From assembly GCA_012512855.1 (NCBI GenBank), contig JAAZDK010000014.1, positions 1 to 41,764 on the forward strand: a stretch of DNA of 41,764 nt. Reading direction: 5' to 3'. Of the stretch, positions 1-7,899 are shown in pieces. The notes under the pieces were generated by a model. The model saw only the letters and a program-made list of their open reading frames with translations. It searched no databases and was not told where the DNA came from. Source of the DNA: Clostridiales bacterium (GTDB lineage Bacteria; Bacillota; Clostridia; Lachnospirales; Lachnospiraceae). How positions within the stretch are numbered: the stretch's first letter is position 1; every line of letters starts with the position of its first letter. Made by a program: the position numbers and the translations under genes.

Positions 1-125
1 AGTGGCTTCTATGATTTAGCCACGGCATATCAGTCAGTGCACGTCAACTATTGAAAGCGCCGTATACCGAACGGTACGTACGGTGCTGTGAGAGGACGGC
101 GGTTAGTCACCGCCTCCTACTCGAT
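1..125 (+). mobile_element. Group II intron, 3' end only (domains V and VI)
   Basis: Positions 55-88 fold as a 34-nt domain V hairpin. The lower stem AGCGCCGTA (56-64) pairs with TACGGTGCT (79-87), and a short upper stem TACC/GGTA closes a GAAC loop, with the AGC catalytic triad at the base. It is followed by a domain VI-like hairpin (GGCGG/CCGCC, about 99-113) and the ending CCTCCTACTCGAT, which carries a candidate branch-point A and a 3' AT terminus at about 125. A stem GTGGCT/AGCCAC at 2-23 may be the end of domain IV. The strand is fixed by the domain V to VI order. The reverse transcriptase/maturase and the 5' end would lie left of the window, so an intact intron cannot be told from a remnant. 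Confidence 0.8.
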
Positions 126-205
126 CATCATAGCCTCAACAGAGAAAAACTGTTTGTGAATAAAGATTAATTTATTTTAATTTTTAACAGGCTGCTAAAG
201 AATGG

Positions 206-234
206 TTGATTTTGAGGATAAAGAAATGTATTAT
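206..234 (+). promoter_or_regulatory. Candidate sigma-A promoter for the phosphohexomutase gene
   Basis: TTGATT (206-211), a 17-bp spacer and TATTAT (229-234) make a reasonable housekeeping promoter. It predicts a transcript starting near 241 and an untranslated leader of about 150 nt before the preferred start at 389. No other element of similar quality lies between the intron end and the gene, though a weaker TTGTGA/TTTAAT pair occurs near 152-180. Confidence 0.55.
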
Positions 235-274
235 TTTATATAGTGCAAAAGAGCCTGTGGTATGGAATAATAGC

Positions 275-324
275 TGAGACGCCGGCTAATGGCTGATGCC
301 TGGCGCAGGCATCTTGAGAGTCTC
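275..324 (+). promoter_or_regulatory. Structured 5' leader of the phosphohexomutase gene
   Basis: An outer stem TGAGAC (275-280) / GTCTCA (319-324) encloses a perfect 8-bp hairpin GATGCCTG (295-302) / CAGGCATC (306-313) with a 3-nt loop. It lies between the candidate promoter and the start at 389, inside an in-frame N-terminal extension that would begin at 296. The conserved cores of the common riboswitch classes were looked for by eye and not matched, so this is an unclassified leader structure. Confidence 0.45.
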
Positions 325-388
325 AGGAAAATTGATTGCTTATGAACCGCTGAATTATGTTTTGATGGGAAGGGATGATATTTTGAGC

Positions 389-2104
389 ATGGAGTATATA
401 AAAAAGTATGAGGAATGGTTGACAAATCCATACTTTGATGAAGCAACCAAAGCGGAACTGGCCGCTATCAAGGATAATGATGATGAGATAAAGGAGAGAT
501 TCTTTAAGGATCTTGAGTTTGGTACAGGAGGCTTAAGGGGTATTTTGGGCGCAGGTGTAAACAGGATGAACATCTACACCGTCAGAAGGGCAACACAGGG
601 ACTTGCAAATATCATAAAGAAGCATGCCGGTGAGAAAAAGGGTTGTGTTATTGCCTACGATTCAAGAAGATATTCAAAGGAGTTTGCCCTTGACTCCGCC
701 CTGTGTCTGGCTGCAAACGGAATACATGCCTATTTGTTTGAGTCATTGAGGCCTACACCTGAGCTCTCCTATGCGGTGAGGGTACTGGGCTGTATTGCAG
801 GAATTGTTATTACAGCCAGCCATAATCCTCCGGAATACAACGGATATAAGGTATATTGGGAGGATGGAGCCCAGGTAACCCATCCGAGGGATGAAGAAAT
901 TATTAAAGAGGTTAATTCTATAAGTGATTTTTCTGCAGCCAAAACCATCAGTAAGGAGGCTGCTCAGGAAATGGGCCTGTTAACAATCATAGGACAGGAG
1001 ATAGACGATAAATATATAGCCGAGCTTAAAAAGCTTGTGTTAAATCCTGTTTCAGCTGATGGAAAAAGGCTCAGGATTGTTTATACTCCCCTGCATGGAA
1101 CCGGAAATGTGCTTGCCAGAAGGATTCTTAATGAACTTGGATTTGAAAATGTATATGTGGTTCCTGAGCAGGAGCAGCCTGATTCAAATTTTTCAACCGT
1201 CGGCTATCCCAATCCGGAGGATCCCAAGGCCTTTGCACTGGCTATTGAGCTTGCGAAAAGGGTGGAAGCAGACCTGATACTGGCTACCGATCCGGATGCA
1301 GATCGATTGGGTATAATGGTTAAGGATGATAAAGGCAACTACGTTCTCTTTAACGGCAATATGACCGGAGCCTTGATTGCAGAATATGAATTTTCACAAA
1401 GGGCTGCAAAGGGTAAATTGCCTGAAAATGCTGCCTTGATCAAAACCATAGTCAGCGGCAATATGACAGATCTGATAGCAAAAAACTATGGAGCCAGGCT
1501 GATAGAGGTTCTGACTGGCTTTAAATATATCGGGGAACAGATTAAGCTATTTGAGCAGACGGGTTCATATGAATATGTCTTTGGCTATGAGGAGAGCTAC
1601 GGCTGTCTTGTAGGAACCCATGCCAGAGACAAGGATGCGATAGCAGCTGTTATGTGTCTGTGTGAGGCGGCAGCATTTTATAAAGATCAGGGGCTTACCC
1701 TTTATGAGCAGATGAACAGGCTATACAAAAAATACGGATATTTCAAGGAAAACCTCGTGTCAGTAACACTTAAGGGACTTGAGGGTATGCAGAAGATCAA
1801 GGAACTTATGGCAGGCTACAGAAATAACCCTCCCAAATCGGCTGGTGATTATCAGGTGCTGAAGGTTAGGGACTACCTGAACGGTACAATCACCGACCTA
1901 TCCAATGGGGAGCAGGCTCATACAGGACTGCCTGCTTCAGATGTACTTTATTTTGAGCTTAATGATAACGCCTGGTGTGCTATAAGGCCTTCAGGTACCG
2001 AGCCCAAGCTTAAGTATTATTTTGGCGTTAAGGGAAGCAGTATGCAGGATGCTGAGGAAAGGCTCGATAAACTAATGAACGATGAGGTATTTAAGGTAAA
2101 CTAA
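389..2104 (+). CDS. pgcA: Phospho-sugar mutase (phosphoglucomutase/phosphomannomutase, PgcA type)
   Basis: Cytoplasmic alpha-D-phosphohexomutase interconverting glucose-1-phosphate and glucose-6-phosphate (possibly the mannose forms), feeding nucleotide-sugar and cell-envelope synthesis. About 571 residues, the length of the Bacillus PgcA/YhxB branch. Seen in order: GTGGLRG near the N-terminus, the phosphoserine loop TASHNPPEYNGYKV with active S144, the metal loop DPDADRLG, the sugar-binding loop GYEESYG, and the C-terminal phosphate loop RPSGTEPKLKYYF. The frame opens at 296, but the first 31 codons overlap a leader structure and look non-coding; the ATG at 389 (MEYIKKYEEW) matches the family start, with a weak AAGGG about 14 nt upstream. 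It has its own promoter and converges with the SPFH operon. It could supply glucose-1-phosphate for the CDP-glucose pathway at the far end (inference). Confidence 0.9.
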   Translation: MEYIKKYEEWLTNPYFDEATKAELAAIKDNDDEIKERFFKDLEFGTGGLRGILGAGVNRMNIYTVRRATQGLANIIKKHAGEKKGCVIAYDSRRYSKEFALDSALCLAANGIHAYLFESLRPTPELSYAVRVLGCIAGIVITASHNPPEYNGYKVYWEDGAQVTHPRDEEIIKEVNSISDFSAAKTISKEAAQEMGLLTIIGQEIDDKYIAELKKLVLNPVSADGKRLRIVYTPLHGTGNVLARRILNELGFENVYVVPEQEQPDSNFSTVGYPNPEDPKAFALAIELAKRVEADLILATDPDADRLGIMVKDDKGNYVLFNGNMTGALIAEYEFSQRAAKGKLPENAALIKTIVSGNMTDLIAKNYGARLIEVLTGFKYIGEQIKLFEQTGSYEYVFGYEESYGCLVGTHARDKDAIAAVMCLCEAAAFYKDQGLTLYEQMNRLYKKYGYFKENLVSVTLKGLEGMQKIKELMAGYRNNPPKSAGDYQVLKVRDYLNGTITDLSNGEQAHTGLPASDVLYFELNDNAWCAIRPSGTEPKLKYYFGVKGSSMQDAEERLDKLMNDEVFKVN

Positions 2105-2131
2105 GGCTTTATTCAGGCCATTTGTACGAAA

Positions 2132-2229
2132 ATCCCCTCTACATTGAGTCAGGCAGGCGTTGAAGCTATTGCATCATAATTTAATTGTGCAATGGCTTTA
2201 GAGCTGCTTCCGACTCAAGTACAGGGGAT
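2132..2229. repeat. 98-nt imperfect inverted repeat between convergent genes
   Basis: The left arm starts ATCCCCT and the right arm ends AGGGGAT. The arms are about 45 nt each and pair over most of their length (for example TTGAGTC/GACTCAA, GCTATTGCA/TGCAATGGC with G-U pairs) around an AT-rich loop. It fills almost all of the gap between the converging pgcA and SPFH genes. It could be a bidirectional transcription end, a small palindromic mobile unit, or a processed RNA. No second copy was noticed in the window, and there is no clean T-run. Confidence 0.7.
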
Positions 2230-2277
2230 GAAAGTCCGATTATTATCCGATAAAGCTTTGTATTCTGTCGCTAAGAA

Positions 2278-3267
2278 TTATACCAGTTTATGGCCGCAAT
2301 GGGTGCAGAAGTTGCCTTCTGACGCTTTGCTGCCGCAGTTGGGACAGTAATTAGGCTTCTTTTTGGCTTCGCCTTGCCCCTGGCCTGTCTGGGGCTGCGC
2401 AGAATTCGCAGCCTGGTTGTTTGCCTGGTTAATATTCTGGAGCATCTGATTGGCCATATTCATGCCCAGTATCATGCCTGCCATATCCGATGCCGTACCG
2501 CCACCGCGAACCTTGCCTGATGATATGCCCTCAGTCATGGAGGCCTGCTGATAGCGATTCATGTTGCCAATCATGCTGAAGGAAGCATTCTTGTTTATCA
2601 TAGCCTGGATTTCAGGAGGATAGGTAAAGCTCATGATATTGAAGCCGGTAATATTCAAGCCTGTGTCGAAAAGCTGCATATCCAGATCTGAACGGATACC
2701 GGCAGCTATATCGAAGGAGTTGGCCTGAAGATTGAACATGTCCTTGCCTTCCTTGCTGATCCATTTCATCAGGAGCTGGTCCAGGACAGCTACAATACGC
2801 AATCTTACATCCTCAGTATAATAAGCCTGTCTGATACCTGCTATTTTATCAATAAGCCTTACATAATCACCTACCTTAAAGGTGAAGGTTCCGTTGGCCC
2901 TAATCGGTATTCCACCGGGAAGCTGGGGAGCAGGGATATTGATGGGATTTTGAGTGCCCCATTTTACTATAAATTCCTTGGTGTTAATGAAAAGAACCTC
3001 GGCTCGCATACCGGTTTTAAAGCCAAATTTAAAGCCCTTAAGGGTAGACAGGAAGGGTATTATCTGTGATTCTATATCGTAATCTCCTTCATCCTTGAAT
3101 ATGCCTTCTATTTTGCCGTTATATAAAAACACCGCATCCTGACCCGGACGAATGATTAAACGGCTTCCCTTTTTTATTTCATTATTGCTCCATTTGTAAA
3201 AAACCATATCCTCGCGGAATTCCTGCCATTCTACTAAATTGGCAAATTGCTTTGAAAATATACCCAT
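2278..3267 (-). CDS. SPFH-domain protein with C-terminal zinc ribbon (YdjI-like)
   Basis: Protein of 329 residues. Residues about 30-240 form an SPFH (stomatin/prohibitin/flotillin-like) domain of the 'virion core protein' subfamily. A Met/Asn/Gln-rich linker follows, then a C-terminal zinc ribbon with CPNC and CTHC pairs. No transmembrane segment is evident, so it probably binds the membrane through partners. The family counterpart is B. subtilis YdjI, which works with PspA (YdjF), YdjG and YdjH in membrane protection. It is last of four co-directional genes, 44 nt after the TPM gene's stop, with GGAGG before ATG 3267. The assignment rests on domain pattern plus the same four-gene set. Confidence 0.88.
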   Translation of the reverse strand: MGIFSKQFANLVEWQEFREDMVFYKWSNNEIKKGSRLIIRPGQDAVFLYNGKIEGIFKDEGDYDIESQIIPFLSTLKGFKFGFKTGMRAEVLFINTKEFIVKWGTQNPINIPAPQLPGGIPIRANGTFTFKVGDYVRLIDKIAGIRQAYYTEDVRLRIVAVLDQLLMKWISKEGKDMFNLQANSFDIAAGIRSDLDMQLFDTGLNITGFNIMSFTYPPEIQAMINKNASFSMIGNMNRYQQASMTEGISSGKVRGGGTASDMAGMILGMNMANQMLQNINQANNQAANSAQPQTGQGQGEAKKKPNYCPNCGSKASEGNFCTHCGHKLV

Positions 3268-3311
3268 TATTCTTCCTCCTGTTATCTGTATTAGCTGGTG
3301 TTTATATAGGT

Positions 3312-4250
3312 TTAGAATTTACGTCCTCCTGAGCTGTGTGACCGTCCGCCGGAGGAGACTCCTCCACGAAAACCGCTTGAATTAAAGCCGCCTCTGGAAT
3401 GGCTGCTACTGGTCTTGCTGTCGTTTTTAGGCCTTCTTACCTTGGTTACCGTAGTACGGATATAATCATCTCTGCGGCCTATTAGTCCTGATCTGGAGTG
3501 ATCCAAATAATTGCTGCTGCCGGCGGTCATCTTTCCACCGGAGTTATATGCCATGATGCCAACAACTGTTGCTCCGATAATCAGGGATATCAAAAGCTGT
3601 ACCCATACGTTGGAAAGTATCATAAGCACGGTATGTGTTGTACCTTGCGTGTATTTGTCTGATGGCCATGTCTCATCATAGTAGGGTTTATTTGGCCTTG
3701 AGGACTGGGGAGGGATATTATAATTATGGTCATAATTCAGCTCCGAGTCATCCTTCATATATGAAGCAGCCATTTCTATAAAGGTGAGGCAGGCATCATA
3801 ATAATAGCCGTCAGTCAAATCCGGTACAATTTCGTCAAGTATATTGTCAATTCTTTTGGAATTTACATATGCTTCAGCCTTGCCGTAGCCTTCTATAAAT
3901 ACATCCCGGTTATACATATCTATAAGGAGATATACCCTGTCACCGGCAGGCAGCTGATTCTCAAAATCCTCAACATAAACCTCTGCATAAATAGCCTTGG
4001 GGTCATTGTGGGTAAGTATTACTATTTCGACATTTGCATTCTCCCCATAGCTAATGCATTTTTCCTCAAGGCTTTCAAGCTCTACCTCCGAGAATAAACC
4101 GGCCTCATCATATACATGCCGTCTTGCTTCAGCCTTTGTCGCATAAACGGCAGCAGCAGGGATTATTGCGGAAAATACGGCAATTGCAGCTGCCAGGATT
4201 AGTGCCGGCAGCAAGCTGTGACCGGATGGATTGAATTTTTGTCTTTTCAT
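3312..4250 (-). CDS. TPM-domain membrane protein (YdjH-like)
   Basis: About 312 residues. An N-terminal signal/anchor (hydrophobic residues about 14-35) is followed by a TPM domain that begins with the typical VYDEAGLFSEVELESLEE. A second membrane segment lies near residues 205-230, and the low-complexity cytoplasmic tail is rich in Ser, Gly and Arg. TPM domains are named for the TLP18.3/Psb32/MOLO-1 families; the B. subtilis counterpart YdjH acts with YdjG as a membrane partner of PspA. The ATG at 4250 is chosen over an upstream in-frame ATG at 4325 because GGGAGG sits 9 nt before it and it overlaps the previous gene's stop as ATGA, implying translational coupling. Confidence 0.87.
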   Translation of the reverse strand: MKRQKFNPSGHSLLPALILAAAIAVFSAIIPAAAVYATKAEARRHVYDEAGLFSEVELESLEEKCISYGENANVEIVILTHNDPKAIYAEVYVEDFENQLPAGDRVYLLIDMYNRDVFIEGYGKAEAYVNSKRIDNILDEIVPDLTDGYYYDACLTFIEMAASYMKDDSELNYDHNYNIPPQSSRPNKPYYDETWPSDKYTQGTTHTVLMILSNVWVQLLISLIIGATVVGIMAYNSGGKMTAGSSNYLDHSRSGLIGRRDDYIRTTVTKVRRPKNDSKTSSSHSRGGFNSSGFRGGVSSGGRSHSSGGRKF

Positions 4251-5395
4251 AGGAGGACACCTCCCAACAATCTGCTGATAAGCTGCATTATTATGAAGCT
4301 GCCTGTTGTTATACCTGTAAACCACATGGCAATTTTAGCCTTGCTGAGAGGAGGCTTTCCGATTATTTTGCCGGTTTGGCCGTTCATCAGGAAGATATGC
4401 TCGGTCTGCCTGTAATCATAGCAAACCATCCAGACCGGCATCAGGGCGTAGTCAGCCCTTTTTTTAATAATATTTATGTTTTTACGGTTTATATGTACCG
4501 AAGAATAGCCGTTTATTGTAGAACGAAGATAGGAATCAACGTAGGAGCTTACCCTTGCCTTGACTCTGGGAAGCAACTCATTATCGGTATAGTCATATTT
4601 CTCGGCTATAAAGCCGACAAGATAAGGCATCCTGAATTCCTTTAAATTTTCGTACCTGTAAGGCTCCAGCTTATCCATCATTTTATCATCCATTTTCTTG
4701 GAGGCATCACAGGGTACCCGAAGATAGTTAAGATCCACCTTGCGATATACATGATAGTATTTGGTTTCTGTGTATATCCAGTCGCCTCTTGTATAGGTAC
4801 GCACCCTGGTACAGGTGGCCTCCAGCTCTCCCCGTCCGTTTAGATCGTAGAGCCAGAATGGAATATACATACCGGTTATATTCTTGATGCGATCAGCGGT
4901 CATGAAATCACTTGGAGTGAGAAGTCCTCTGCGGCACCATTTTTTAAATGCCTCCTGTGCCTGCTCCTTGCTTATGGAAAAGGGAATCACCTTGGAGGGG
5001 GCTAATATGCCACTTAGGCGATCGGCCAAAACCACACCAGCTCCGCAGAAGCTGCAGGTGGTGGCAGCGGTGTTGATCTCTGTGATGATAACTGCTCCAC
5101 AGTTTTTGCAATGATATTCATGGGCTTCGTTGTCGCCAAATGTATGATAATAGCCTGGTTCATCCGTATCGGACGGATCGGCAAAATCTTTGACAAAAGC
5201 TGAGTTGGCTGCTTGTATATCCTCATCGTTCATTTCATATTTAACTTCAGCATCACGGGGCAAATCCTTCATGCCTGCCATGTGCTCTATGTTGTCGGTT
5301 CTACCGTAGCTGTCGCAGCGAAGCATACCTGACACGCTGTCAAAAGCCATATCCGCCCCGCAGTTGGGGCATTTATAATGTACTACATTGGACAT
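4247..5395 (-). CDS. Zinc-ribbon membrane protein (YdjG-like), first ribbon altered
   Basis: About 382 residues with two N-terminal zinc ribbons, a long soluble region and one hydrophobic C-terminal segment (residues about 350-375) that probably anchors it. The second ribbon is complete (C96, C99, C114, C117). The first has C9, C12 and C27, but the expected fourth ligand is Tyr30 (TAC where TGC would give Cys), so its metal site may be lost or weakened. The context matches B. subtilis ydjG, a membrane partner of PspA. The start at 5395 follows TAGGAGGA with good spacing; an 18-codon upstream extension lacks a ribosome site. Its last bases overlap the TPM gene start. Confidence 0.87.
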   Translation of the reverse strand: MSNVVHYKCPNCGADMAFDSVSGMLRCDSYGRTDNIEHMAGMKDLPRDAEVKYEMNDEDIQAANSAFVKDFADPSDTDEPGYYHTFGDNEAHEYHCKNCGAVIITEINTAATTCSFCGAGVVLADRLSGILAPSKVIPFSISKEQAQEAFKKWCRRGLLTPSDFMTADRIKNITGMYIPFWLYDLNGRGELEATCTRVRTYTRGDWIYTETKYYHVYRKVDLNYLRVPCDASKKMDDKMMDKLEPYRYENLKEFRMPYLVGFIAEKYDYTDNELLPRVKARVSSYVDSYLRSTINGYSSVHINRKNINIIKKRADYALMPVWMVCYDYRQTEHIFLMNGQTGKIIGKPPLSKAKIAMWFTGITTGSFIIMQLISRLLGGVLL

Positions 5396-5607
5396 GCCAA
5401 TCCTCCTATCAAGCAAAGCTCTATGGGAGGATTGCCCCTTAGGATACACAAAGGAGCTCTCCTCCCGGATTGCTGATGCCTGCTTTATATAATTCGCTGA
5501 TTTAAAGCCGCTTTCGCAATGGAAATTTTCCTGACCAGGGCATAAAATGCCCGCAAATATTAAGATATACTTTCATTTGCGGACATCATTATACTACTGC
5601 GTTAGGC

Positions 5608-6282
5608 TTATTTACCCAGGCTGGCCTTTAATGCTGCCAGTTCATCATCAACGTTAATATCGGATGCGTATTTCCTGGTTAATTCTTCAATTGCCTGATC
5701 GGGAGTTGAGCTGTTCAGCTGAGCCATAGCATTTGCCTTGTCGAGAGCCTTGTCTGCCATTTCCTCATATTTCTTGAAGCTGGCAATGGAGTTGTTGGCA
5801 CTTGCTACGGAAGAGGTCATCTTGTTGATGCGCTCCTGGGTCTTTGCTACCGCCAGCTTACCCTTAATCATATCCCTGCGGGCTTCCAGCTCATTTATGT
5901 CATTGACAAGCTTATCATGCATCTGACGCATCTGAGCCGCATTATTGCTGGCAAGTGTGTAGGCCTCCTGAAGTCCGGGAAGCTTGGCGCTAAGCACAGC
6001 CTTCTGCTCCAGGAACTTTCTTGCGTCTGCTTCATTGTTGGCTTCCAGAGCCTTAATGGCATATTGCTGCATCCTTGCGATTTCAGCAGTGCACTCATCC
6101 AGAGCCCTTTTAGCCCTTTGCTCCTCAGCCATGATGGTGGCTGTCTCTGACTTAACCTTTCCAAGATCTGAATTGAGATTTCTAAGGCATTGATCTATCA
6201 TCTTCTCAGGATCCTCTGCCTTATCCAGCAGTGCGTTGATGTTGCTGGCCATAATGTCTTTAAATCTTGATAAAATTCCCAT
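5608..6282 (-). CDS. pspA: PspA/IM30 family membrane-stress protein (YdjF-like)
   Basis: A 224-residue, almost wholly helical protein rich in Ala, Glu, Lys and Met. It starts with the amphipathic MGILSRFKDIMASNINALLDKAEDPEKMI typical of PspA/Vipp1, followed by a long coiled coil to about residue 190. The family forms ESCRT-III-like oligomers that bind stressed membranes. It is first in the operon, 212 nt before the zinc-ribbon gene, with GGAGGG before ATG 6282. Domain and neighbourhood agree, so the family call is firm. Whether it also regulates transcription, as in enterobacteria, is not indicated; no PspF-like gene is present. Confidence 0.93.
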   Translation of the reverse strand: MGILSRFKDIMASNINALLDKAEDPEKMIDQCLRNLNSDLGKVKSETATIMAEEQRAKRALDECTAEIARMQQYAIKALEANNEADARKFLEQKAVLSAKLPGLQEAYTLASNNAAQMRQMHDKLVNDINELEARRDMIKGKLAVAKTQERINKMTSSVASANNSIASFKKYEEMADKALDKANAMAQLNSSTPDQAIEELTRKYASDINVDDELAALKASLGK

Positions 6283-6407
6283 TTCTTATCCCTCCGTTTG
6301 ATATAAAAATAAAATATTGCTGATAAAAAAATTTCTTAAAAAGGATTTGTAACTTGATGGTATAACCAGGGTGATTGTTCCAATACTATGAATAAACTTA
6401 CAAGTTA

Positions 6408-6436
6408 AGTTTATTATTTTAAACCTGTATAGTCAA
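6408..6436 (-). promoter_or_regulatory. Weak candidate promoter for the pspA operon
   Basis: On the minus strand TTGACT (6436-6431) is followed after 17 bp by TAAACT (6413-6408). The -10 box is poor, and no ECF-type promoter was found upstream of pspA by eye. It is the best sigma-A-like pair within 200 bp of the start. Confidence 0.3.
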
Positions 6437-6499
6437 GTTAAATAATTATTAGAATCCTTAATATTGGTTAAAGGTGAATTTAATTATAAATAAGGATAC

Positions 6500-6660
6500 A
6501 TGTTTACTAATATATGATTGCTTAAGCAAATAATATTACCGCAAATAATATTGCAGCTAGCTTCTTGTGAGGGCCATCTTAGTGAATTGAATCTAAATGA
6601 ATAGGTATATCTTAAATGAATTGGATTTTATTAATGAATTGCAGCAAGTATGCTTTCTAT
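6500..6660. repeat. AT-rich spacer with short direct repeats
   Basis: The 531-nt gap between divergent pspA and the methyltransferase (6283-6813) has no credible gene. It contains two copies of GCAAATAATATT (about 6526-6552) and several near-copies of AAATGAAT/TGAATTG (about 6583-6645). These could be operator-like sites or decayed repeats; no function is claimed. Confidence 0.4.
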
Positions 6661-6664
6661 CGGC

Positions 6665-6693
6665 TTGTAAATATATTATGACTGGTTTATAAT
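6665..6693 (+). promoter_or_regulatory. Sigma-A promoter for the methyltransferase gene
   Basis: TTGTAA (6665-6670), 17 bp, TATAAT (6688-6693). The -10 is perfect and the spacing optimal. A start near 6700 gives a leader of about 115 nt before ATG 6814. Confidence 0.65.
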
Positions 6694-6813
6694 TAGAAAG
6701 ATATTTTTGACGATCAGGAGCCTGGCAAGTGCATAATAGGCGGTAATGTAAAGGAAATTTAATCACTTAATTGAATAATTATACAAAACAGTAAAGAAAG
6801 GTTAGGTTTTTTT

Positions 6814-7674
6814 ATGTGGATTGCTGAAAACTGGAAGGATTATGAGCTGCTGGACACATCAGCCGGCGAAAAGCTTGAGAGGTGGGGGAAATATCTGCTG
6901 ATTAGGCCGGACCCCCAGGTCATATGGGAAACGGAAAAAAAGCATAGAGGCTGGAAAAGCCCGAATGCCCATTATCACAGAAGCAAGAAGGGCGGAGGCG
7001 AATGGGAGTTTTTTGATTTGCCTGATAAATGGACTATAAAATACAGGGATCTGACCTTTAATTTGCAGCCCTTCAGCTTTAAGCATACAGGCCTGTTTCC
7101 TGAGCAGGCTGTAAACTGGGACTGGTTTTCGGACAAAATTAAAAATGCGGGACGGCCAATTAAGGTCCTTAATTTGTTTGCATATACCGGAGGTGCCACT
7201 CTTGCGGCTGCTAAGGCTGGAGCAGCAGTTACCCATGTGGATGCATCCAAGGGAATGGTAACCTGGGCTAAGCAGAATGCGGCCAGTTCAGAGCTTGCAG
7301 ATGCTCCAATCCGTTATATAGTGGATGACTGCATCAAGTTTGTTGAACGGGAAATACGCAGGGGTAATAAATATGATGCAATTATTATGGACCCTCCGTC
7401 ATATGGCCGGGGGCCGAAGGGGGAGATCTGGAAGATAGAGGACAATATATTCCCTTTTATTAAGCTGTGTTCTCAGCTATTATCAGATGAGCCTCTGTTC
7501 TTTCTTATAAATTCCTACACCACAGGATTGCAGCCGGCAGTACTTACTTATATGCTGTCCTATGTATTGCAGCCAAGGTATGGAGGCCGGGTGGTATCCG
7601 ATGAAATAGGTCTGCCGGTGACTGCCAGCAATCTGGTGCTTCCATGCGGCGCATCAGGGCGCTGGGAAAGCTGA
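6814..7674 (+). CDS. Class I SAM-dependent methyltransferase, RlmI/RlmK-like (COG1092 type)
   Basis: 286 residues. The Rossmann core is clear: the SAM-binding motif NLFAYTGGATLAAAKAGA, then VTHVDASKGMVTWAKQN, and the catalytic-loop motif DPPSYGRG typical of the RlmI/RlmK-type RNA cytosine/guanine methyltransferases. An N-terminal region precedes the core, but the PUA domain of the longer rRNA enzymes was not recognised, so the substrate (probably 23S rRNA) is inferred. It has its own promoter and stands alone between pspA and the sigma-factor gene. The ribosome site is a GAAAGG about 12 nt before the ATG. Confidence 0.82.
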   Translation: MWIAENWKDYELLDTSAGEKLERWGKYLLIRPDPQVIWETEKKHRGWKSPNAHYHRSKKGGGEWEFFDLPDKWTIKYRDLTFNLQPFSFKHTGLFPEQAVNWDWFSDKIKNAGRPIKVLNLFAYTGGATLAAAKAGAAVTHVDASKGMVTWAKQNAASSELADAPIRYIVDDCIKFVEREIRRGNKYDAIIMDPPSYGRGPKGEIWKIEDNIFPFIKLCSQLLSDEPLFFLINSYTTGLQPAVLTYMLSYVLQPRYGGRVVSDEIGLPVTASNLVLPCGASGRWES

Positions 7675-7755
7675 CTTGAAGATGGAAATATGCCTGACGA
7701 AGAAGGTAAGAAAGAATTAGCATGAAAACTAAATTGGATTAAAATATATAAAAAC

Positions 7756-7782
7756 TGTAACAAATACCTGTAAAGCTTCGTC
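7756..7782 (+). promoter_or_regulatory. ECF-type promoter upstream of the sigma-factor gene
   Basis: TGTAAC (7756-7761), 17 bp, CGTC (7779-7782). This matches the B. subtilis SigX-class ECF promoter (TGTAAC, N17, CGWC). It lies about 120 nt before an ECF sigma gene, as expected for autoregulation. It was noticed by eye and has no good sigma-A alternative beside it. Confidence 0.7.
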
Positions 7783-7899
7783 TATGTATTTTGAAAGCAC
7801 TTATATGAATATTAGACTTTCCATGAAAATGGCGTGTGTCTGTGGCAGGAAGGTCTTATTTCTCGGAAAAGAGCAGTATAAGTGCAGAAGGGAGTAATA

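Noticed and set aside
16-2104. Frameshift or truncation in the phosphohexomutase
   Set aside because: All four family loops are intact and the length is normal; only the upstream extension was suspect.
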